A stretch of 43,698 nucleotides of DNA. It comes from Candidatus Poribacteria bacterium. GTDB taxonomy: Bacteria > Poribacteria > WGA-4E > WGA-3G. Below the pieces are notes generated by a model. It saw nothing but the letters and a program-made list of their open reading frames with translations. It was not told the DNA's origin and made no database searches. Shown in pieces: positions 1 through 6,075 of the stretch. The stretch covers positions 1-43,698 of the forward strand of contig JAJEDB010000050.1 of assembly GCA_022821725.1 (NCBI GenBank), written 5' to 3'. Numbering within the stretch: the stretch's first letter is position 1; every line of letters starts with the position of its first letter. The translations under genes were made by a program, and so were the position numbers.

Positions 1-240
1 GACCGAATCTCTTTTGCGTGTCATAAGAACCTCCATGAAATCAGACTTGGTGATGCAAATACATCTACCTGTTAGCATAGTTCAGAGTTATCATAACTCT
101 CAGTATAACTCATGGGGTCATATGAGACAAACTATAAATAAATCTCCGTATCTTTTGACTTTTGGAATATACCTAAGATTATATCCAAGAATGCCTTCGA
201 GCACGAACAAGCGTGTCATAGACAGAAAGTATCACGTAAC

Positions 241-2166
241 TTGAAAAGTGAATTAACCTCGGAACCTCACAGATTCAGAGAACCTCCCAAATATGGAGCA
301 TCATGGCGAGCGATTCTACTTGGCACAGTCCTTATCATCCCGAACATGTACTGGATTCTGGACTCTGCCGGCCAAGGGTATCCCACCACGATCTCCCTCT
401 ACTTTAACGTCATCTTCTGCGTCTTTGTTATCATAGGTGTTAACCTCTTCTTAGTCCGGATAGCACCAAGGATCGCGATGCAACAAGGCGAATTGCTGAC
501 GATTTATGTCATGTTGGCGATCGCTTCCTCACTCGCAGGACACGACGTACTCCGCGTATTGATTCCCATGATCCCCTACGCATTCTGGTACGCCACACCA
601 GAAAATGACTGGGTAGACCTGTTTCATCGGTATATCCCTGATTGGATGGTTGTCAAGGACAGATCTTTCTTAACGGAGTATTATCGCGGCGAAACAACCC
701 TGTATCAATGGGAAACTGTCCAAGGATGGCTGACAACAACTTTTGTCTGGGGTGGCTTCCTCTGTGCGATGGTCTTTCTGATGGTGTGTATTAACAGTCT
801 CGTTCGGAAACAGTGGACAGAGCACGAGAAGCTCAGTTACCCCATCATCCAATTACCGCTTGAATTGACAAGTGGCGGTAGAACGAACTTACTGACGAAT
901 AAAATGATGTGGCTCGGTTTCGGTATCGCTGGTGCAATTGACATCCTCAACGGACTCCACTACCTCTATCCGACTGTGCCGAGTTTGGGCGGCAGACTCT
1001 ACGATTTACGTCCGTTCTTTACACAGAAACCGTGGAGTGCCATCGGATGGAGTCCGATAGCCGTGTTTCCGTTCGCGGTGGGCATCGCTTTCTTTATTCC
1101 GCTGGATTTGTCGTTCTCCTGCTGGTTTTTCTATCTCTTCTGGAAGGCAGAGCGCGTCTTCGGAGATGCCTTAGGCGTTCGCGGCATGCCGAACTTCCCT
1201 TTTACCGATGAACAGTCTTTCGGGGCATATCTCGGTTTGTTCGTCATTGCGATTGTGGCGACGCGAAAACACCTCGCACAAGTCGGGCGCAAGTTATTTA
1301 AAAACGATCCGCGTGTTGACGACTCAGCCGAACCGATGTCCTATCGGGTGACACTCTTAGGGCTCATCGCGAGTCTGGTCTTTATCGTCGGTTTCTGTAA
1401 AACCGCGGGGATGTCTATCTGGGTGGTTCTCGTGTTTTTCGGCATCTATTATGCGATCTCTACAGCGGTAACCCGAATGCGTGCCGAACTCGGATCGCCT
1501 GTCCACGATTTGCACTTCATTGGACCTGATGAGATGATGCCTCGCATTTTCGGGACGCGCCTCCTCGGACCACACAACTTAACCATAATGGCGTACCTCT
1601 TCTTCTTCAACCGTGCCTATCGTGGGCATCCGATGCCACACATCTTGGAGGGATTTAAATTAGCGGAACGCACCGGAATTTCCAACCGACGGTTGCTCAT
1701 CGCAATGTGCATTGCGATTGTCGTCGGGACATTTGCCTCATTTTGGGCATTCTATCATATCTCTTATGTTGAAGGCGCCCGGGACTGGTTCGCCGGAAGA
1801 CCCTTCAATCGGCTCCAAAGTTGGCTAACCTCGCCGAGAGCACCGGATGTACCCGCAATCGTCGCAATGTGTATCGGTTTCCTTATCACCGGCTTCCTGA
1901 TGGTGATGCGGATGCGACTCTTCTGGTGGCCCTTTCATCCCGCCGGATTCGCGATCTCCAGCAGTTGGTCAATGAACGTATTCTGGTTTTCGATTTTTGT
2001 GAGTTCCATCCTCAAATGGATTATTCTTCGACACGGGGGTGTAAGCGCACACCGGAAACTTATTCCGCTCTTCCTCGGTCTAATTTTAGGTGAATTCATC
2101 ATCGGCAGTATCTGGAGCCTCATCGGAATTACGACAAATCAACCCATGTACCGGTTTTTATTTTAG
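241..2166 (+). CDS. DUF6785/DUF6784-type polytopic membrane protein
   Basis: A 641-residue inner-membrane protein with about twelve or more hydrophobic segments spread over its whole length and no enzymatic motif I recognise. It shares a clear signature with the minus-strand protein at 28153-30114: both have ATPENDW followed by LFH, then IPDW and VV (about residues 119-140), and R-K/R-QW-x-E-x-E before a proline-containing helix (about 196-210). This matches my memory of the DUF6785/DUF6784 family, whose function is unknown. A transport role is inferred only from topology. The start is TTG at 241, with only a weak purine-rich stretch (AGAAAG) about 14 bases upstream, so the exact start is not certain. 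It converges on the GNAT gene with 15 bases between the stops and no obvious terminator hairpin. Confidence is high that it is a gene and low for any function. Confidence 0.85.
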   Translation: MKSELTSEPHRFREPPKYGASWRAILLGTVLIIPNMYWILDSAGQGYPTTISLYFNVIFCVFVIIGVNLFLVRIAPRIAMQQGELLTIYVMLAIASSLAGHDVLRVLIPMIPYAFWYATPENDWVDLFHRYIPDWMVVKDRSFLTEYYRGETTLYQWETVQGWLTTTFVWGGFLCAMVFLMVCINSLVRKQWTEHEKLSYPIIQLPLELTSGGRTNLLTNKMMWLGFGIAGAIDILNGLHYLYPTVPSLGGRLYDLRPFFTQKPWSAIGWSPIAVFPFAVGIAFFIPLDLSFSCWFFYLFWKAERVFGDALGVRGMPNFPFTDEQSFGAYLGLFVIAIVATRKHLAQVGRKLFKNDPRVDDSAEPMSYRVTLLGLIASLVFIVGFCKTAGMSIWVVLVFFGIYYAISTAVTRMRAELGSPVHDLHFIGPDEMMPRIFGTRLLGPHNLTIMAYLFFFNRAYRGHPMPHILEGFKLAERTGISNRRLLIAMCIAIVVGTFASFWAFYHISYVEGARDWFAGRPFNRLQSWLTSPRAPDVPAIVAMCIGFLITGFLMVMRMRLFWWPFHPAGFAISSSWSMNVFWFSIFVSSILKWIILRHGGVSAHRKLIPLFLGLILGEFIIGSIWSLIGITTNQPMYRFLF

Positions 2167-2181
2167 AACGTGATTGTTTTT

Positions 2182-2661
2182 TTATTTGCTGGATTCTGAC
2201 AGCGGTTGAATATAATGGATCTGCCTTGCGACTTCTGTAAAACCCATAGATGGATAGAAACTGGTGCCTATCGGGTTCTGCTCCAGAGTTTCAATCCGAG
2301 CGTAGAGCATTCCTTCTGCCCGCAAATACGCCAACGCTTTTTCGATGAGTTGCCTACCGATACCACGGCGTTGAAACTGCGGTAGCACGGCGAGGTTCGG
2401 GATCCCGCCGATGCGAGTTGAGCAGTTAAGTCGAGTTGTGATGTAGCCAGCAATCTCCCCTTCAACCTCCGCCACAAAAAGCCCGTCCGGATTTGCTGCT
2501 GCATCGTCATCAATATGGGACATTTTGCGTTCTTCCCAAGCCATATCGCCGATACGCCCAAACCGGTCTTCGATATTTTTGTCTATGGACACCTTCGCGA
2601 AACAGATAGCCGTGATCTGTCGAAGTGTTTGCAGGTCACTCTGCTTATATTTTCGGATCAT
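2182..2661 (-). CDS. GNAT-family N-acetyltransferase
   Basis: A 159-residue acetyl-CoA-dependent N-acetyltransferase of the Gcn5-related fold. The acetyl-CoA loop is visible as QRRGIG (about residues 116-121), directly after the beta-4 strand NLAVLP. The C-terminal half has the expected strand and helix order, ending in FYPSMGF, the usual beta-6/beta-7 region with a conserved tyrosine. The substrate cannot be told from sequence. The ATG has a good ribosome binding site, AAAGGAAG, five bases upstream. It is a single gene, convergent with the DUF6785-type gene and followed on its 5' side by a MITE. Ribosomal-protein or small-molecule acetylation are both possible. Confidence 0.85.
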   Translation of the reverse strand: MIRKYKQSDLQTLRQITAICFAKVSIDKNIEDRFGRIGDMAWEERKMSHIDDDAAANPDGLFVAEVEGEIAGYITTRLNCSTRIGGIPNLAVLPQFQRRGIGRQLIEKALAYLRAEGMLYARIETLEQNPIGTSFYPSMGFTEVARQIHYIQPLSESSK

Positions 2662-2770
2662 TTTTCTTCCTTTTTGTAGACGCGTTGTAAAATATGGTGG
2701 AGGCTCTCAAGTCTCGATCCTTCCTACAGGATATGCCTGTTTCTCGGTGCATATGAATTGTTTATCATAT

Positions 2771-2891
2771 AGGACTTACCCAGTTGTCCTGTTTTTATGC
2801 TGTTTTTGGTTCGTAGTAGCGCAATTTATTGCGCATTCTTCGGGAATATCACCTCAATTTTGGCATGGAAGCCAATTTTGCGTAAGTCCTG
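2771..2891. mobile_element. MITE copy 1 (121 bp, terminal inverted repeats, 6-bp target duplication)
   Basis: The left end reads AGGACTTACCCA and the right end, read inward, reads CAGGACTTACGCA, giving near-perfect terminal inverted repeats. The element is flanked by direct repeats TCATAT at 2765-2770 and 2892-2897, as expected of a target-site duplication. It contains a hairpin module, GTTCGTAGTAGCGCAATT followed by TATTGCGC, which also occurs in the copy at 40486-40608. It encodes no protein. It sits between the GNAT gene and the trp promoter. The mobilising transposase is not in the window. Confidence 0.85.
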
Positions 2892-2976
2892 TCATATAAA
2901 GATATGTTATACCGTGTGGAGAAAAAATACAAATTGTGTCTAAGATTGAATTGTTCCGAGATTCAGAAGACCGATC

Positions 2977-3005
2977 TTGAAAAATATACCTGTGTTTGCT
3001 ATAAT
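2977..3005 (+). promoter_or_regulatory. Sigma70-type promoter of trpD-trpC
   Basis: The -35 box TTGAAA at 2977-2982 and the -10 box TATAAT at 3000-3005 are separated by 17 bases. Transcription would begin near 3012, leaving a leader of about 26 bases before the GTG start at 3038. That is too short for an attenuator or T-box, so no leader-based tryptophan control is visible. Confidence 0.75.
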
Positions 3006-3023
3006 TGCGAATAGAATATTCTC

Positions 3024-3030
3024 AGGAGGA
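3024..3030 (+). promoter_or_regulatory. Ribosome binding site that fixes the trpD start
   Basis: AGGAGGA lies seven bases before GTG at 3038. It shows that the longer reading frame from TTG at 3005 is not used, and that TTG overlaps the -10 box in any case. Confidence 0.85.
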
Positions 3031-3037
3031 ACATTGC

Positions 3038-4081
3038 GTGATTCGTGAAGCGATTCAGAAGGTTATAGCAGGGAACGCTCTAACCGAAGCAGAAATGATG
3101 GATACCATGAACGAGATCATGGAAGGTAAGACGACAGATGCCCAGATCGCCTGTTTTCTTACTGCCCTGCGGCTTAAAGGCGAGACAGTCGAGGAGATGA
3201 CGGGGGCAACGCGTGCCATGCGTGCGAAGTCTACCCCTGTTCCTACGCGTCATACACCCGACTTGCAAGCGACCCCGAAAATCCCACGACTTGTCGATAC
3301 GTGTAGCACAGGGGGAACAGGTTTAAACCATTTCAACATCTCAACAACTTCCGCCATTGTTACCGCAGGAGCAGGCGTACCGGTCGCAAAGCACGGCAAT
3401 CGAGGCGTAACGCGACAGAGCGGCAGCGCGAACGTACTTATGGCATTAGGGGTGAACATTGAAATCGGTCCCGAACAGGTCGGACAATGTGTTGATGAAG
3501 TCGGTATCGGTTTTCTATTCGCACCAACACTCCACGGCGCCATGAAATACGCCATCGGACCCCGAAGAGAAATCGGGATTCGGACGATTTTCAATGCCAT
3601 AGCCCCACTGACCAATCCAGCAGGACCCCAGGCACAAGTCATCGGTGTCTACGCGCCAGAACTGACTGAGGCGCATGCGAATGCCTTGAATAACCTCGGA
3701 TGCCAGCACGCATTCATCGTGCGTGGGGATGACGGTTTGGACGACATTACAACCACAACAACCACACGCGTTTCCGAACTCCGAAACGGCACTGTTGAAA
3801 CCTATACCCTCGATCCCACGACATTCGGAATTCCGAGAGCCGAACCTGAAGCACTGCTCGGGGGCGCGCCAGAGGAGAACGCCGAAATCGTAGTCAATCT
3901 CCTGAACGGTGAAAAGGGACCCAAACGCGATATTGTTGTGCTGAACGCTGGTGCAGCGATTACTGCAAGCGGGAAAGCGGATAGCCTCGATGCGGGTATC
4001 CAACTTGCCTCAGAGTCCATTGACTCGGGCGCAGCACTCGCGAAGTTAGAAGGACTGAAAGCCGTCTCAAACAATTTTTAA
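3038..4081 (+). CDS. trpD: Anthranilate phosphoribosyltransferase
   Basis: TrpD transfers the phosphoribosyl group of PRPP to anthranilate, the second committed step of tryptophan synthesis, in the cytoplasm. The protein is 347 residues from the GTG start, the usual length. It begins VIREAIQKV, the expected TrpD N-terminus. The glycine-rich PRPP loop CSTGGTG is followed by NISTT, and KHGNRGVTRQSGSANVL is the characteristic KHGNR and GSA segment that binds PRPP and anthranilate. The C-terminal region carries the usual glycosyltransferase family 3 fold. The start is decided by AGGAGGA seven bases upstream. It is followed after 35 bases by trpC, so the two are probably cotranscribed from the promoter at 2977. 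No trpE, trpG, trpF, trpA or trpB is in the window, so the pathway is split over the genome. Confidence 0.95.
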   Translation: MIREAIQKVIAGNALTEAEMMDTMNEIMEGKTTDAQIACFLTALRLKGETVEEMTGATRAMRAKSTPVPTRHTPDLQATPKIPRLVDTCSTGGTGLNHFNISTTSAIVTAGAGVPVAKHGNRGVTRQSGSANVLMALGVNIEIGPEQVGQCVDEVGIGFLFAPTLHGAMKYAIGPRREIGIRTIFNAIAPLTNPAGPQAQVIGVYAPELTEAHANALNNLGCQHAFIVRGDDGLDDITTTTTTRVSELRNGTVETYTLDPTTFGIPRAEPEALLGGAPEENAEIVVNLLNGEKGPKRDIVVLNAGAAITASGKADSLDAGIQLASESIDSGAALAKLEGLKAVSNNF

Positions 4082-4116
4082 TTATTCGCAAGACGCTAAA
4101 AGGTAAAATTGAAAAG

Positions 4117-4893
4117 TTGATACTTGACACTATCATTGCCCATAAACAGAAGGAACTCGCAGCGGAACAAAAACGGGTACCGATTGCTGAATTGGAAGCT
4201 GAGGTCGCAAATCTTCCACCGACACGAGATTTTGGCGATGCCCTTATGGGCAGCGGGACGGTTAAACTGATCGCGGAGGTGAAGAAAAAATCGCCGAGCA
4301 AAGGCATTATCCGCGAGGATTTCGATCCGGTATCAATCGCCAAAACCTACGTCGAAAACGGGGCGGCTGCGATTTCTGTGCTAACAGACAAGCATTTTTT
4401 CGCAGGCGAACTCGACTATCTGCGCGCAATTCGGGACACTGTTGATGTGCCACTCCTCCGAAAAGATTTCACAATTGACCCGTATCACATCTACCAAGCC
4501 CGCGTCGCCGGAGCGGATGCCATTTTACTGATTGTCGCAGCGTTGACAGCAGCAGAGCTGCGGACGTTCATGGATGTTGCAGCCTCGTTATCGTTGGCGT
4601 GTTTGGTGGAGGTGCATACACAAGAGGAATTGGCTATCGCGTTGGACGTGGATGCCCAGATAATCGGTATCAACAATCGCGATTTACGCACATTTCACAC
4701 CGACATCGCCACAACGTTCCGTTTACGAGAAGCCATCCCAGCGGATAAGATCGTGGTGAGTGAAAGCGGTATCTATTCACGTGAAGACGTGATGCGGTTA
4801 CAAGAAGCCGGTGTGCAGGCAATGCTTGTCGGTGAGTCATTGATGCGGAGCCCCGACATTGGCGAACAGGTCCGGCATCTTTTAAACGATTAA
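4117..4893 (+). CDS. trpC: Indole-3-glycerol phosphate synthase
   Basis: TrpC closes the ring of carboxyphenylamino-deoxyribulose phosphate to give indole-3-glycerol phosphate, with loss of CO2 and water. The 258-residue TIM barrel matches the standalone enzyme in length. Visible active-site segments are EVKKKSPSKG (residues 54-63, with the catalytic lysine and phosphate-binding region), LLRKDF (about 113-118), LVEVHT, INNRDL and the C-terminal SESGI and VGESLM phosphate loops. The start is TTG at 4117, supported by the typical N-terminus (M)ILDTIIAHK. The best Shine-Dalgarno, AAAAGG, is about 14 bases away, so translation may partly depend on coupling with trpD. The gene ends before a hairpin at 4954-4974. 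Confidence 0.95.
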   Translation: MILDTIIAHKQKELAAEQKRVPIAELEAEVANLPPTRDFGDALMGSGTVKLIAEVKKKSPSKGIIREDFDPVSIAKTYVENGAAAISVLTDKHFFAGELDYLRAIRDTVDVPLLRKDFTIDPYHIYQARVAGADAILLIVAALTAAELRTFMDVAASLSLACLVEVHTQEELAIALDVDAQIIGINNRDLRTFHTDIATTFRLREAIPADKIVVSESGIYSREDVMRLQEAGVQAMLVGESLMRSPDIGEQVRHLLND

Positions 4894-4953
4894 AGTAAAG
4901 TCGAAAAATAAGTTGGCATTTTAGGAAGTAGCAGCACCGTCCCACGTCCCGCT

Positions 4954-4974
4954 GGCGAGGTTTGTAACCTCGCC
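4954..4974. repeat. Perfect 9-bp hairpin with 3-base loop (GGTTTGTAACC family)
   Basis: GGCGAGGTT and AACCTCGCC flank the loop TGT. It lies between the convergent trpC and DUF523 genes and could end transcription from both sides, although no long T-tract follows. The core GGTTTGTAACC is the one found four times in the array at 26713-26896, so it belongs to a dispersed palindromic repeat family. Confidence 0.7.
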
Positions 4975-4981
4975 TCAGTGT

Positions 4982-5419
4982 TCACATGGAGGTAACGGTA
5001 ATGCCGTGTCGTTTCAGGAGGGCAGTGGTTACACCGTCCCCTGACGTGAGGGTTCCAGAAAACGTGCCATCGTAAATGTCGCCACAACCACAGGATGGAC
5101 TCCTCGCTTTCAGAACCACGTGCGTCGCTTTGTTTGATTGCGCAACCCGCAAAGCGTGGTAGGCACCTTTCAAATAGGCTTCCGTTACGTCCGTCCCGTC
5201 AGCAGTCATAACCTTTGCCCTGCCATCTAAGACATCACCGCCATCACCGCCGACAATCTCTGCAGACGGACGCGGCGTTGGCAACCCACCCGATTCTTCC
5301 GGACAGACAGGGATAAGCGCATACTTCTCCCCCTGTTTTATCGCTGTTTCATTTCGGCTGCCCCCGCCATCGTATCGGCAGCGGACACCAAGGAGACAAG
5401 CACTAATCACAACTTTCAT
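4982..5419 (-). CDS. DUF523 family protein
   Basis: A 145-residue DUF523 protein. The family is small, cysteine-rich and of unsettled function. The hallmarks are the N-terminal ISACLLGVRCRYDG (residues 5-18), VCPE with GGLPTPRP (38-51), and KARSPSCG followed by CG (104-113), whose cysteines could bind metal or a thiol ligand. I chose the ATG at 5419 because the family starts with MK-hydrophobic-SACLLG; the frame opens six codons earlier without improving the match. GAGG lies 13 bases upstream. Its first 17 bases overlap the end of birA, so translation is probably coupled to it. It is the last gene of the rbsK-TPR-birA-DUF523 run. Confidence 0.85.
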   Translation of the reverse strand: MKVVISACLLGVRCRYDGGGSRNETAIKQGEKYALIPVCPEESGGLPTPRPSAEIVGGDGGDVLDGRAKVMTADGTDVTEAYLKGAYHALRVAQSNKATHVVLKARSPSCGCGDIYDGTFSGTLTSGDGVTTALLKRHGITVTSM

Positions 5420-6071
5420 CTTCCCGTAAGACCTCAAACTCGTTCATAATTAAATCCGTCTTCCCTGCCTTCAGTTGCAGGTAGTGCTTTTCCAAGTGGC
5501 AGAGAATATCGCATAATAGCGAGGCACGACAGATTTCAAAGTTTTGATTTTCCGAGAACGGATGCGCCATACGCACCGAGGTTGCGGTTCCACGCAATTC
5601 AGGCGGAAAATCCTCCAAAGCGTTATTGACATTCACACCGAAACCCAAAACAAAAAAAGGGTGATCTTCCGCGTCGTATGCGAGTTCTGTGAGGACACCC
5701 GCAACCTTCTTCTTTTCGATCCGAACATCGTTAGGCACCTTAATCCGAGCGTCAAGCCTATATGTTGTGCGAATTGCCGCTGCTATTGCCATCGCACCGA
5801 TGAGATTCGGGAGTGTAACCTGATCGCGAAGGAGCCGATGTTTAAGGACGACGGACACAAGGAGACCCTTTCCCGATGGTGCCTCCCAGTGCCTACCGTA
5901 TCTACCACGTCCAGCCGTCTGGTGCTCCGCAATGATGAGTGTTCCTTCTGCAGCGCCGATCTTGCCACGCGCAAGAGCCAGGTCGTTGGTAGATGCAACC
6001 TGTGAGTAATGCTTAATCTGGCAACCGATAAGCCGCGTCTGAAGTGTTGTCCGCAGCACCTTAACATTCAT
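5403..6071 (-). CDS. birA: Biotin--[acetyl-CoA-carboxylase] ligase, lacking the C-terminal domain
   Basis: This enzyme activates biotin with ATP and attaches it to a lysine of biotin carboxyl carrier protein. The 222 residues cover the catalytic domain only. They include STND (residues 27-30), the biotinyl-adenylate loop GRGRYGRHW (54-62), KVPNDV (111-116, usually KWPND, so the tryptophan is replaced by valine), KKVAGVL and GFGVNVN. There is no N-terminal helix-turn-helix, so it is not a biotin repressor. The C-terminal SH3-like domain of about 45-50 residues normally seen is absent: the chain stops at EVLREDESCD inside the start of DUF523. The ATG at 6071 lies four bases after the TPR stop, with no clear Shine-Dalgarno, suggesting coupling. 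Function is likely but not certain because of the missing domain. Confidence 0.9.
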   Translation of the reverse strand: MNVKVLRTTLQTRLIGCQIKHYSQVASTNDLALARGKIGAAEGTLIIAEHQTAGRGRYGRHWEAPSGKGLLVSVVLKHRLLRDQVTLPNLIGAMAIAAAIRTTYRLDARIKVPNDVRIEKKKVAGVLTELAYDAEDHPFFVLGFGVNVNNALEDFPPELRGTATSVRMAHPFSENQNFEICRASLLCDILCHLEKHYLQLKAGKTDLIMNEFEVLREDESCD

Positions 6072-6075
6072 AAAA

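Noticed and set aside
14..244. A 76-residue open frame before the DUF6785-type gene
   Set aside because: No ribosome binding site, no domain, and it overlaps the following start by four bases. The first 240 bases appear non-coding.
2525..2899. A 124-residue plus-strand frame across the GNAT 5' end and MITE
   Set aside because: It runs antisense to the acetyltransferase and through an inserted repeat, with no start signal.
3005..3037. Extra N-terminal codons of TrpD
   Set aside because: The region overlaps the -10 box and the ribosome binding site of the true GTG start.
3515..4003. A long minus-strand frame inside trpD
   Set aside because: It is a shadow of the trpD codon pattern without domain or ribosome binding site.
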